A stretch of DNA of 64,000 bases from Sipunculus nudus. Taxonomy: Eukaryota > Annelida > Sipuncula > Golfingiida > Sipunculidae. The DNA lies in the NCBI GenBank assembly GCA_026874595.1, contig CM049316.1:34541339-34605338 (forward strand), read 5' to 3'. Shown here piece after piece: positions 11,885 through 23,674 of this stretch. Positions within the stretch are counted from its first letter, which is position 1, and each line of letters opens with the position of its first letter. A program made the position numbers and the translations under genes. The notes beneath the pieces are model-generated. The model was not told where the DNA came from and searched no databases. It saw only the letters and a list, made by a program, of their open reading frames with translations.

Positions 11885-12496
11885 GCAGGCGCAAATACGA
11901 TCAAATATTATCATTGTAGTCAGACGCTGGTGAAATAACAATCAAATTTGCCATAATGGTCTATACTCGTAAAGCATAGTTTTTTTCACAAGCCACATGT
12001 TTCACATAATATATCACGGTATCTATTTCTTTTCATTCTGCTTTGCTGCCATTACAACATTTCCAGCCGAAAAGTAGTGTTAACAATTCCGTTATCCGGA
12101 CCGAAAGAAAAATAAAATCATTATAAGTTCACTCACTTAACATTAGATAATCTGTCTAGCTACAATATTTATCTACCAATTCCAGACGAGGTAATCCGCT
12201 CCGCTGGCAAAATAACAGAACGTTTGAAAAAATAATTGATAAGACGTACCGTTTGAGACCACGTGACCCTGTCATAGCTGTAACAAGCAATATGCATTAC
12301 GTGGCCATCCAAGAAAGTTGATTGTTTTTATTTTTCCAATGACAGGTTAATAGGATATTTGTTCCCGACTATATACGGAGATTTCTTTTGTGTTCGTCGG
12401 TATGGAGATAGGAGCTGTAAAAGAAAGGAATGGTTATAGTAAAACATGGTCTGAAACTTGAGTATGTAGCGACAAGACCACACGGATGCCCGGTCA
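11885..12496. repeat. Left part of duplicated block (copy B)
   Basis: Diverged counterpart of 1-590 (see there). The last about 40 bases, TAGCGACAAGACCACACGGA to GTCAGAATCCCC, form the target into which the hAT element at 12505 was inserted. They are also present at 19868-19906. Confidence 0.65.
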
Positions 12497-12504
12497 GAAT
12501 CCCC
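12497..12504. repeat. Left target-site duplication of hAT-1
   Basis: GAATCCCC, identical to 16307-16314. Confidence 0.8.
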
Positions 12505-13306
12505 TAGTGATGTAGGACTCGAGAGTAACAGAATATAACAGAAAAAGATTATATATCAAGCTTGAGCTCTTCAGCAGAATGTGAATGTAATTAAACATTC
12601 AAACTAAACGACCATAGGTCGAGTGCTTGCGGAATTAGAAATAACACAGACAGACAGAAGGACAGGAACACATGGGAATATGTGAAAACAGTCATTTGAA
12701 TGAATTGTGTTCTGAGAGAGCAGAATCAATAGCATTTTATATTCTTATACTAATATTATAAAGTCGGGGACGTACGGACAGACAGACAGACAGACAGAAC
12801 ATATGTCCTGGTTTTCTTTTAACTGTTGGCCTGCTAGAAGCATTGCTAAATGCTGACTCCATAATGACATATATTTCAGACCAAAAAACAGGCAGGCAGG
12901 AGAAACATACAAACAGACAGACAAACTGACAGACTGACAGAACCTGGGTGACAGGTGACCTGAAATCATACAGGGGAATGCATAGACAAATAAAAGGAGC
13001 TAAGGTTTGTGTAGATAGGACAGTATTTGACGAAGTTCTGAGCAAAATAATATTTTTTTTCGGTGACCTTGATCTTAGACCTATCTAAATATGAAACGAA
13101 TGTCTTCTAGGAGTTTGGTATTGATGCAACAATATAACTTTCAGAGCGATTGCTCTAGAATTCTGGCTTGCAGCGCGAAAACAGTGAAATCTCGTAATAT
13201 CACGTTTGACGAGAAAAGATACGAGATTTCGGGAGAATATGGTGTGAAGTTGAGTAAAATTGATCCAGCACTGCCTGATGAAACTAGATGTTTCGGAACG
13301 ACACGA

Positions 13307-14967
13307 ATGCCCCCGCCTGGGGCAAATTAGAAACATTTGTTAAATTTTGTAAATTTTTTAAGTTCAGGAGGTGTTGTATGTAGGTTCAAAAGTAGGTCAA
13401 CAAGGGCAAAATGCAACTCGATCTGTAACGGGTCATTATCAAGCAACACACCAAAAATCAGGCCAGTATCTGCAGGCATTGTAAAAAAGGCTCATACATT
13501 TGCATTTTTCATAAAAATTCTGTCTTTCATGAAATTTTCTATGTTCAGGATCTGTCATATGGTCAAAAATAGGTTAACTGGGACGAAACGCGAAATCGAT
13601 CTGTAAGTGGTCATTATGCGCCCACAGACCAAACATTAGGCCAGTATCTGTAAGCATTGCATTGCGAAACTAGAATATTAGCAAAAGCTGATAATCAGTT
13701 ATAAATTTAATTGGAGAGGTATGTACCATGTTTCATAACAATTCACCAAATGCTTCCTGAGAAATAAGCTCCTAAGTTTTTTTCTATACCAAGCTCTGTG
13801 ACCTTGAAAAGTAGGTCAAGACCATCCATCTTTGAACTTGACCAAGATTTTGTAAATATAATGCAATAGAACTGAAGTAATGAAGTTCCTGTGTTGAATA
13901 CCTTGGAGATATCCTGCACAAAAGGCCAAAATTGAAAAATCTGATAAAATTTCACAAACAAATCAGAAATTGCAGGTGGCGCCACCAAAATTGTGCAGCA
14001 CGTACAGACCATCAGTCCCAATGATCATAGTAAGTTTTGTGAAAATCCACACAATGGTTCCTGAGATATAAGCTTCTGAGTGTTTTTCTATAACCAGCTC
14101 TAAAATGTAGAAAAATGGGTCAAGGTCACCCATCTTCGAACTTAATCTCGATTTTATTGATATACATCTTCACTGATGAAATAAAATTCCAATAGTGAAT
14201 CCTTTTATAGTTAACCCGCTCACAAGCTAAAAGTTAACAGACGCGGAACGGACGAACGGACGGACACCGGACAGACAGATGGACGGACGGACAGACGGAC
14301 AGCTTGGGTGACGACAATAGCCCATCAGCCTATGAGCTGAGGGCTAAAAACGGCTGTACATGTACATTTGTCATGAAAATTTATATTTTTCATGAAATTT
14401 TCTATGTTTAGGAGCCGTAAAACAATCAAAAGTGGGTCAACCAGGACGAAACGTAAACTCGATCTGTAACTGGTCATTATCTGCCCACACAACAAAAATC
14501 AGGCCAATATCTGCAGGCATTGCGAACAAAAGTCCGTACATGTGTATTTGTCATGAAAATTTCTATTTTCATGAAATTTTCTAAGTTTAGGAGCCGTAAA
14601 ACCGTGAAAATTAGATCAACCGGGTTAAAACGCGAACTCGATCTGTAACTGGTCATTATCTGCCCACAAACCAAAAATCAGGCCAATATCTGCAGGCATT
14701 GCGAAAAAAAGTCCGTACATGTGTATTTGTCATGAAAATTTATATTTTTCATGAAATTTTCTAAGTTTAGGAGCCGTAAAACCGTCAAAAGTAAGTCAAC
14801 CGGGACGAAACGCAAACTCGATCTGTAACTGGTCATTATCTGCCCACGTACCAAAAATCAGGCCAATATATGCAGGCATTGCGAAAAAGATTCCGTACAA
14901 CTGTTTGATTTCGGAATGACGGACATGGGTAAAACTATATGCCCCGGCCACTTTGTGGCGGGGGCAT
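13307..14967. repeat. Nested repeat with ATGCCCCCGCC termini and about 180-bp internal tandem units
   Basis: Begins ATGCCCCCGCC (13307-13317) and ends with the exact reverse complement GGCGGGGGCAT (14957-14967). Inside, the phrase RGGCCARTATCTGCAGGCAT recurs at 13470, 13630 (diverged), 14511, 14690 and 14870. Each is followed or preceded by GTCCGTACATGTGTATTTGT, CATGAAATTTTCTA, GGAGCCGTAAAACCGTCAAA and AACTCGATCTGTAACTGGTC, with a period near 180 bp. A GGACGGAC run is at about 14246-14300. The 3' end is a hairpin (14939-14967). A second copy begins at 31191. Confidence 0.75.
14939..14967. other. Terminal hairpin ATGCCCCGGCCAC-TTT-GTGGCGGGGGCAT
   Basis: An inverted repeat with arms of about 13 bases and a 3-base loop, at the end of the nested repeat. 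It is followed by AAAGACTAG. A hairpin just before a CTAG-type end is reminiscent of Helitron 3' ends, but this is weak evidence. Confidence 0.6.
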
Positions 14968-16147
14968 AAAGACTAGACCTCTCTAGCGTTTAAACTGACA
15001 AGGTTGGAAAAATGAGAGACTATTGTTTACGAATATCTTGAATTTTCCCCCAATATGCGTAACCATGGTTACAGTAGATTGAGGCAGCTACACATGCGAG
15101 AGAGACGAATAACATTAGATACAGTTTATGCGGCTATGGGGATTCTGGACAAAGATATATATGAAGATAAAACGATTTTGTGGTTATACGATGACCTTGA
15201 CCTTCGACCTTTTTACCCTTAAAGACTTAATTTTTAGAATGTTTTATGTTCTATTTACTGGATAACATTCAGAGCGATTGATAAAAAAATAAAGCCTCTA
15301 AGATCCCATATATCAGACTACAGATCAAGCATTAATTAAGTCGAATTTGACGACAAAGAAAAAAAAACAGACGGACGTACTGACACACAAACACATCTGA
15401 GATAACAGATGACTAGACCGTCTTTTGGGAAAGGAACAATGGAACAAAATGGGCTATAGTTTATGAAGCTTAGGTTTTTACTTTTCGAGATCTGGCCAAA
15501 ACAATTATATGTTATAGTGTTAACGGTAAAGGGCCCTAAAGTGGTCACATTCAATCAAATGGAAAATCAATTTTGAGATATAAGACCTAGCATAAGACAT
15601 CAAATATACCAGTTTCAGACCGATTCCTGTATACTTGTTGGCTCTAGGGCATCCTTAAGTGAAATCTCACAATATCTTGTTTTGACGAGATCCAATGCGA
15701 GACATGGCCAGACTTATAATAAATTCTTTATATACTAATGTTATGCCACCTGATGCAAAAAAATTAATCTCGCTTACTCTAAAACTGACAAAATTAAAAA
15801 ACTTCGACCTATTATTTTCTTATATCATGAATTTCTCTCAAAATGCGTAACCATGGTAACAGCAGATTAAAGGCAGCTACACGTCAGAGAAAAAGGCTAC
15901 CAGGAATTTTGATTGCCAATCACTTGTGTAAGTTTGAAAGCGACTGCTGCAAAATTGTTGCCAGTAGAATGGAGACAAACAAACAAACATCGTGGCAAAC
16001 AAACATACAAACAGACTTACGCAACAGACCAATATGCTTGAAGAAATCTTTGATTTTCGGCAAGCAATACAAAGCATGTGTTAACTAAAATATACAAATA
16101 TACGTTTGATAATCACATATCACATATTTCCATTTAATAAGAATTTG

Positions 16148-16298
16148 TATTGGACTCGGACTTGGGTTACAAATGACTCGGACTCGAAAGTGGTGGACTT
16201 GAACTCGAACCACAGGGACTCAAACTTGGACTAAGACTCGGACTCGAGTGGCCAGGACTCAGACTTGCACTCGGACTCGTATGGTGTGGACTCGACTA
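16148..16298. repeat. Degenerate (GGACTCGGACTTG) subterminal array of hAT-1
   Basis: GACTCG or GACTTG words recur about every 6-13 bases up to the right inverted repeat. Comparable arrays lie inside both ends of the related element at 53623-56127. Confidence 0.8.
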
Positions 16299-16306
16299 CA
16301 TCACTG

Positions 16307-16314
16307 GAATCCCC
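16307..16314. repeat. Right target-site duplication of hAT-1
   Basis: GAATCCCC, identical to 12497-12504. Confidence 0.8.
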
Positions 16315-16720
16315 TAACTAAAAACTTAATGTGTTGTAATGATGTCACGTTTAAAGGGATCCATATATGTGTAGCATATATGAAGTGCAGTGTTTCCTAA
16401 AAAATTGGGATCTGCCAATATTTCATTCCAAAACCGTTCGCTTACCACTGACACTAAAAAAAAGAAATTAACTTGCACGGGGCACATTCAGTGCTTGAAA
16501 CATAAGCATAACGAGCACGCCACCTGATAGCCGTACTATGTAGCTTTACAACGCATGGTTTTCAGAACTTTCAACCTGTGTTATATTTTTTTTTTTTGGT
16601 CTCATCTGCCATGTTTCTTCTCCTTGTTTTGAAGTTGTCGCGCATGCCCAGGGTCGTTCCAAATCTATATGTTACGTCAAGTGACAATGGGTCCACCTAA
16701 GAAAGGAATGACACTTATAA
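16315..16720. repeat. Block B continuation and dispersed repeat
   Basis: CACGTTTAAAGGGATCC, then GCAGTGTTTCC and TCTGCCAATATTTCATTCC match 3450-3545. AACATAAGCATAACGAGCACGC (about 16499) matches 47785-47810 (ACATAAACATACTGCTTATGCCACCTG). No gene. Confidence 0.5.
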
Positions 16721-17192
16721 AAAATATGCTGATTTTTTTTCTCATATATGGTTGGTGGTGTTAGAAAGTATACTGAAAAAGCTAGATCTGGTCTGTGTCA
16801 AGTGACTGCGTACTTTAAGGCCATAGGAGTTGTAAAAAATTACGAAAAATATTTGCATCCTCATAGAGCCCTAAACTGCGGTCCTCGTTGAAGGATGTTT
16901 ACAAAGGCACTCTTAAGTCTCATTGGTCTGATAAAACTGTCTCTGACATATAACAAGGATAAGACCAAAGAGACCAAACTCTCATTGGTCTGATTACAAA
17001 TATTTGCACTGTGCGCATCTGGTGTTCAGATCCAGGGAACTTAATTGCATAACAATGCAACGGTTACACGAACAGAGATCTGGGACGACTGCAATGTATA
17101 ACTGCTGCGTGAACAGCGTGGTGATTGTCCACTTCTTTTAAAAAATTATTTTGATTAAACTGTCATATTTGTTCAGTTTTGACCCCTTCCAG

Positions 17193-17330
17193 ACCGCATA
17201 CCAGGACCTGTGTTGGGTTACTAGAGTAATTGAATGTGTATCAGGAACGTTCTCAGTAGTCTTGGATGTTGAAACCCAACTGGACTACCTTAAGAAATAT
17301 ATTGAAAGACTTCCCTGCATGCAGCACCAG
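17193..17330 (+). CDS. Candidate orphan exon, 46 codons, phase 0/0
   Basis: Seen: a pyrimidine-rich acceptor (TTTTGACCCCTTCCAG) precedes the exon, and a strong donor (CACCAG|GTGAGT) follows at 17331. The enclosed 138 bases are open and exactly in phase. They encode a peptide starting TAYQDLCWVTRVIECVSGTF and ending LDYLKKYIERLPCMQHQ. Composition is balanced rather than low-complexity. I do not recognise the family. No neighbouring exon can be tied to it, and it lies within repeat-rich DNA, so it may be an exon of a gene with very long introns, a stranded pseudo-exon, or chance. Nearby + strand candidates are at 36095 and 39205. Confidence 0.3.
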
Positions 17331-17655
17331 GTGAGTGTATACATTGGCAGACAGAGAACTTCAGAATATCGGAGTTTCTTAACGAGGCCGTCACGCACTA
17401 GGTGAAGGCAAAGAGGGGTAAGGGATATCCACCTCCTATGGGAAATGCAGTTGATTTTTAATAAGGCTGTAAGAGTGGGATCTTAATTAGTTTTCTGTAA
17501 TTTTCTCTTTCACCAATTTGACCTGAAAAACGGGGGTCCTCTGCGCCCCCACCCCCTCCCACACCCAACCCATCCCCACCCCAAATCCACTGCTGGTATA
17601 CACCTGTTTGACGGCCGATAATTAACCCAGATATACAAGGTAGCGGCAATTAAAT

Positions 17656-17657
<2 letters not shown>

Positions 17658-17724
<67 letters not shown>
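17658..17724. repeat. (CA)n(TA)n compound microsatellite
   Basis: About 32 bp of CA followed by about 34 bp of TA. Confidence 0.95.
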
Positions 17725-17728
<4 letters not shown>

Positions 17729-18395
17729 AAAGTGACAATCAAGCACTGACTGTTCATATTATTAGGAAACAGAATCACGGAAGACGGCACAGTATCATCA
17801 TAATATCTGCGTGAGGCGGTGCGCCAGGTATGACGACCATAACATGACCGCCGTAGACAGGGACCATTGTGAGTTATCTTACTGAACGCACGATCCTGTG
17901 GGGAGCCGTATCACCCTCATGAGGACGACCTGGGGCGTGCTCAATTTGTCAATTTCAAAATAATCGCCCAGTACAGCTCTATACTTCCGGTGCATTTTAT
18001 TTGGATGCAGCGTTCTGCACGAAATATCTCCTAATTAACTCCCATCGAAATCCAGTACTTTGAGAGATATGTATATAAAGATATATCAAATTGTGGCGTT
18101 AATATCTGCTGGGGAAGATCTGGCTTGCTTTGGTAGATTTTTTTGTCTTACTTTATCGGAAGTCAGAAACTAGAAATTAGAAAATTTATATCTTCGTATA
18201 TATCTTTCAACAAAAATTTCACCAAAATTCCATTAATATTAGCAGAGTATGTTTATCCATTTATTTTTAATTTCACTTTTTCTCCTCGATTGTTCAGGAA
18301 ATTGTATTTCAAGTTAATTTACACTCACACACACACACACATATATATATATGTATATATTATATTATATTTTATGTGTGTGTGTATATATATAT

Positions 18396-18458
<63 letters not shown>

Positions 18459-19860
18459 CTGCAAGCATCTAGCTATAGCATATGTTGCGCCACGTGTCAC
18501 CTATTTTAACGTGAATCTACATCTCTTCTGAACAATGGCTTTGAGATTTCCAGGAAATTTTGCTTGTTTATAGAGAATTGGCTTCTACTCGTATAAAATT
18601 TGTGCCGCTACCTTTGAACCCATTTTATGGATATGTAGTTTATCCATAACTTATTTTTTTTGGAAATATCAAATTTACCTTTATTTAGATTTTGTCTGTT
18701 ATGGCTCAACGTTTTTTAATTCTGCACATCCTCATAAAACTGCGATGTATGATAAATTCTATCTTTTCCCCGAGGCCCATATTTTTATATTTCCTACAAT
18801 CCCATATCGTATATTGAATTCGTGTTTTTGACAGACACAGACACATTTATAGCTAATCAAATGCATGCTGCATAAGACAATAATGCTCCCGTTATGGTTT
18901 TTATACACTGCCAGTTATTTTGGCTCTAGGTTGTGAGGAGGCATGCAAAGAAATATATTGTGTATACGGTTCAACTGGCAGTAAATCTTATACACTCTGC
19001 AGAATGCTTTATCAACTAACAATCTGCATTCTAATCTGCTCTCAGAACCGTGTGTTTGCATTCAGTTATTCGGCCCATATACCCAGGTTCAGTCGTGTAT
19101 AAGTGACTATATTTGTGAACTGAAGTTGCATGCTCATCATATGCCGAATCCAAACCAATATCTGGTCGATTCTTCATTTTGCCTTTCCTAAATGCCCTAA
19201 AATAGCTCTGAGATTCCGGTAATGATTCCGTGAATTATGTTGTGAACAAACAAACACACACACGAACACAAACACTAAAAATGAGATGAACACATTACCT
19301 CCTGGCGGAGACAACAAATGTAACACTCGGCCACTTTACCCGGCTACCGGTATGAGCTTATCTCCCCTAACGCACATGCACACCCATTCAGTCAATCAGA
19401 ACGTATCAGGCGATTTGCTTAACATTGAATATCGCCCTCTAGTAGCCAAAACTAGCAAATCATACCAACACCAACAGCGCTTTATCGACATGGTGTAAGG
19501 GCGCTATGTAAGGGTGAGTGACATCACAAACGGCGCGTTATTTTCAAAATAAAGACGGATCTGTTCCTGCATCAATACGTCTTAAGTCCGCCACTAATGG
19601 GTGGTCCGCCAGTCGTTGTCAGTCGGTGAATGGGGCGATAGCGCCAGAGAAAACAAGCAAAATCTTTTATCTTTTCAGGTAGCACCAGAGTATATTTCCA
19701 GGCGAATTCCAGTGACTTTCAGTATGTCTTTGTGAAAACATTTCTATATTATTTGTTCCATCTAACTTTCCCATATACTTCAGGTGACTGCTCTTTTGAA
19801 CTGTATTATTAGAAGTATAATTAAATTTAGAATTCCATTACTGCAAAAATCAGTGTTGAG
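17725..19860. repeat. Right part of duplicated block (copy B)
   Basis: Diverged, collinear counterpart of 3740-5200 (landmarks listed there). It is longer because of AT-rich insertions, including the microsatellite at 18322-18455 and an unmatched part at about 18460-19250. Confidence 0.7.
18322..18455. repeat. CA/TA/TG compound microsatellite
   Basis: ACACACAC, then TATATATG, a TGTGTGTG segment and a long (TA)n run. Confidence 0.95.
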
Positions 19861-20375
19861 TAGTCAGCTAGTTGTACGTAGCGACACGACCACATGGATG
19901 CCCAGTCAGAATCCCGCAGTGATGTAAGACTAGAGACTAACAGAATATTACCAAAAAAATACTATATATCAAGCTTCAGCTCTGCATTAGAATTTGAATA
20001 TAATTTAACATTATAACTAGACAACCACAGGTCGAGCGCTTGTCGGAAGTTTAAATAACACAGATAGACAGAGAGACAGATTAAGGGAACATGTGAAAAC
20101 AGTCATTTGAATGAGCAATGTTCTCAGAGAGCAGAAAACATAGCATTTTATGTACTTATGCTAATATTGTAAAGTCGGGGATGACCGGATACACAGAGAG
20201 AACATATTTCCAAGGAACATATTCCATTGACTTCAATTATGTCTTTGTGAGAACATTTCGAAATAATTTTTTCCATTAACTTTCGCACTTACTTCAGGTG
20301 ACTGCTCTTTTGAACTGTAAAGCTAGAAGGATTAATTTAAGATTCCATTACTGCAAAAAAAAAAAAAAAAATCTG
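19690..20375. repeat. hAT-1 left-end fragment flanked by about 165-bp direct repeats
   Basis: 19868-20210 duplicates 12465-12800. It includes about 38 bases of target flank (TAGCGACACGACCACATGGA...GTCAGAATCCC) and then the hAT left end CAGTGATGTAAGACTAGAGA and about 300 bases of interior. The fragment is bracketed by two copies of one sequence (19690-19858 and 20211-20375) sharing TATGTCTTTGTGARAACATTTC, ACTTCAGGTGACTGCTCTTT and GATTCCATTACTGCAAAAA. A third copy is at 5070-5195. Confidence 0.7.
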
Positions 20376-20379
20376 CTTT

Positions 20380-22940
20380 GAGTAGTCTGACCTACAGTTT
20401 ATTTTCTCCGCAAGGAGGATATGCTATCATTCCCGTTCGTGTGTATAGATTTGTTCACAATATAACGCACGCAATCGTCAACGGAATCTAATGAAATATT
20501 CAGGGTATTTCAAGAACGGGCCGAAGAAGAAACGATGGGATTTTTTTGTTGTTGACCAAGCATCATGTTTGAATTCTCGAGCGTCATCAAGTAGTATTCT
20601 CAAATGTATGGTCACTTAAGCGCGAAAGAATATGGGAATATGGGCCAAAAATTAGTGAATGCGACAAAGGTCTGGCCTCAAGCGCCAAGCATGGTGGCCC
20701 GGCCACCTGTTCCAATCATGGGCGAGCGCCAAGCACCTTTAGTGACGGTGTTCAGTCGAGGCGGTGGCATGTATCCATTGGGATGCAGATTTTCTAGTTT
20801 CACCTGTTGTATCATCTCACAAATAAGGACGAGGGATGCTTTACTTGTTCTATTTGCATCAGTACTTGTAAATTTTGCTTATTCTCTAAAGTGTGACTGG
20901 GTCGATAGACCTCAATTAAGATGTGGGAAAATTCTGTGTTTAACTTTTCTGTGTGATTTGATCGAAAGGAATCAGATGTTATTTTAGCAAGGTTCCCCTA
21001 ATTCGACTCGATAAAATTTTGAAATTGTCTGGAATAGCAGGCCTACTTTTCTTGTAAATTCAATAACTCTGGATTTATCAAATAACTTTGACATTTGTGA
21101 CCAGAGGTCCCCATGTATTTAGAGCTTTAAAACTTTAATGGAGCATTCGGATGTTAGGTTAAAAGCAAGATATATCATTTTGGTTTTCCATATAAGGTAT
21201 ACAAACCTGTATATTACATTATTAGTCAAAAGGTCCACCTTGTGATATATTATATGCTAATACTTATAATCGGCGGCACTTAATTGTCAAATAATTCATA
21301 TTAATATCTTGTTTTTGACCAGAGTGCGCTCTTTCCAAAGCGCATTATATATAACACCAATATGTGACGTATACAAGCGTAAGATTTTCCTGCCCCTGGA
21401 GCGTAGGACCTAAGGGGTCCACAAGGATAAACATTTTATCATTTATTTACAGAGATTACAGAATAATAAAAATGCCTAATTTCCTTTATATATTATAATA
21501 CGTATGGCCACATCAGTTATTTGTTATGATTTTACTTTTGTTTCATAATGACATTGTAGTCTCTTGCACATGAATCCTTGTTCAAAGTAATATTACTTTG
21601 AAAATTATAGATAAGTAAAAAATCACAAACCCATTCATGACGCTGTTTTAATTTATAATTTAATGCTACGCATACGTGGCATAAGTTAACGGAAATCTCT
21701 CAATTTCAAATTGACACCATATATCTATAGATATACACACGATGTGCAAATATGTTTAAAACTTTAAAGAACTTTGATGCGGCATACAAATTGAAAAGGT
21801 AAAAGACATTTCTTATAATGGTTGGGGTAATTACTGTCACCGAAGAAAGTTGTCAGATTGCAGATCATAAACCTTTGGATACAACTTTACCCCGTCCATT
21901 CATCTTTAGTTGACTGTTTCATCGGAGGACGGTTAGAGAAAAAGGAGCTCAGATAAAGGAGAAGAAGAAAAAATTAAAAACGGTGATGCCAATGACCGCG
22001 TACAGAAATTAAGATTACCCACGAAAGTGTGATTCAATCTATTGGCCGCCTCTGTACTTCTTGAAGATAAAAAGATCAAGAAAATTCACAAAGTAAATCA
22101 AAGCGACAATTTTGATCAGGCTTTGACTTTGCTGACTAAAAGTTATTGAAGTTTCCTTTGGGTGACTTGCGATGTTTAAAATAATAAAAAACTGAACAGT
22201 CAATTAATTTTTTTCACACCCACAGTGTGCTTTGTAATTTATGGATTTTCCTTTCTCTATGAGCTGGTAAGCACTCTACTCTGAACAAAACACTAGTAAA
22301 AGAACTGCATATTTGCGTTCTCAGTATCCGCAGAGATTTTTATTTTATTTTTCAGGCCAACTTGCAACATTAAACGAATTATAACTCAACCTATAAATAA
22401 AAAAATCACAGAACCAATTACCTCGCTCCAAAGTTTCGTTCTCGTTATCCGTAGAGATTAAATTATATGTTGCAGGCCATCTTGCACCATTCAACTCATT
22501 TTAACGACACTTGTTATTCTTTTGATGCCCTAACGGTCGTCTACTGCGTTAATTTCAAGGAAACAATATATTGAGGCTGTTGATGACACCAGCCACATAC
22601 TGTAATTGGCTTTTAGTTCGCAGGTTTTTCATTCGTGGAAGGGAAATTATAGCGAAAATAAAACCTTCGGGAATGGTATGACTCATCTATACACCCATGA
22701 ACAGTCCTTTTTACTTTAGTATTATTGGCAACTCATGTATGTTATACATTAATGCTGAAAATATAAATAATAAAATACATGGGTTTTCTATAGACAAAGT
22801 ATTGATATATCTTTTGTGTTTTTACATTTTGTATTATCTGTCATGAATGAATTTATTCCTTGGACTTCCCATGTACTCTAAGATTCTCGTCAAATTGATA
22901 AAGTTTTGCGCGCAAATTTAATTAATACTATTATAATATA
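20380..22940. other. Non-coding stretch
   Basis: I see no recognisable gene. The longest frame (20604-20987, +, 127 codons) contains PPVPIMGERQAPLVTVFSRG but matches no family I know and has no clear splice or start context. Two loose copies of a CAGAGATTWWATTATATKTYRCAGGCCA phrase occur near 22330 and 22455. Confidence 0.4.
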
Positions 22941-22946
22941 TTAATA

Positions 22947-22950
<4 letters not shown>

Positions 22951-23013
<63 letters not shown>
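22951..23013. repeat. (TA)n microsatellite
   Basis: About 63 bp of pure TA. Confidence 0.95.
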
Positions 23014-23016
<3 letters not shown>

Positions 23017-23585
23017 ACGTGACCATGATGCGGCAGTGAATACCTTTTCAAAACCCTTTCATATTTCGGTGCTGACACCTAACGATTAAACATTGAATTA
23101 ACTTGATACTTGACAAATAAGACCATCTGCGGTTTTAGCTATTATGAGATCAACAAAAGGGAAATTTGTGTCCCATGACCGTGTATCACTCACTAATAAG
23201 TGCGGCTTTGGAGGTGGAGTAGGGGCTCGTGATTGTTTTGTCAAAGCAATGGGGATTCTTACACAATCAGTGACCCCAGGACATACCATAAGAGAAAGTA
23301 TCTTGCATATGTTGTGCCAATTCGTAAAGGAATGCTGCAGAGTAAATACTTAAAATGAGATAAGTGGGATTCCAAAAATTGAAGCCGGTTACCTCCACTG
23401 AAAAATCTTCAAACAATCTTTTTTCCGCCCAGATGATACATATATACTCTGAACACCATTTCATGCTGAATATGGCATTTTCTTATTTTTTTTACATTCA
23501 TGGCCTGCACTGTCTTGAGAATTATAACTGAATCAAATAACGGAAACACCGTGACCTTTAGGGCTAGGCCTACAAATTCTTTATC

Positions 23586-23625
23586 GCATATATATACGCA
23601 TATATCGCATATATATACGTGTATA

Positions 23626-23671
<46 letters not shown>
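23586..23671. repeat. (TA)n-rich tract with CGCATATATA units
   Basis: CGCATATATATA repeats grade into pure TA. Confidence 0.9.
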
Positions 23672-23673
<2 letters not shown>

Positions 23674-23674
23674 T

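Larger units (their letters stand above)
12505..16306. mobile_element. hAT-type DNA transposon, non-autonomous, 3802 bp (hAT-1)
   Basis: The left end is TAGTGATGTAGGACTCGAG. The right end is CTCGACTACATCACTG, whose reverse complement CAGTGATGTAGTCGAG mirrors the left end. The flanking 8 bases are identical: GAATCCCC at 12497-12504 and again at 16307-16314. An 8-bp target-site duplication plus a CAGTG-type terminus is the hAT hallmark. Just inside the right end is a degenerate GGACTCGGACTTG array. No hAT transposase was found: open frames are under 100 codons and unlike the family. The interior is filled by another repeat (13307-14967) and by GGTGACCTTGACCTT-type repeat text near 13060 and 15190. 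The right terminus is almost the same as that of 53623-56127. Confidence 0.8.

Noticed and set aside
16300-16330. hAT-1 right boundary a few bases later, to give a longer inverted repeat
   Set aside because: Only the boundary at 16306 gives both the CAGTG-type end and a perfect 8-bp duplication.
20604-20987. 127-codon open frame as a gene
   Set aside because: No recognisable domain, no splice partner and no conserved copy. Length is within chance for this many frames.
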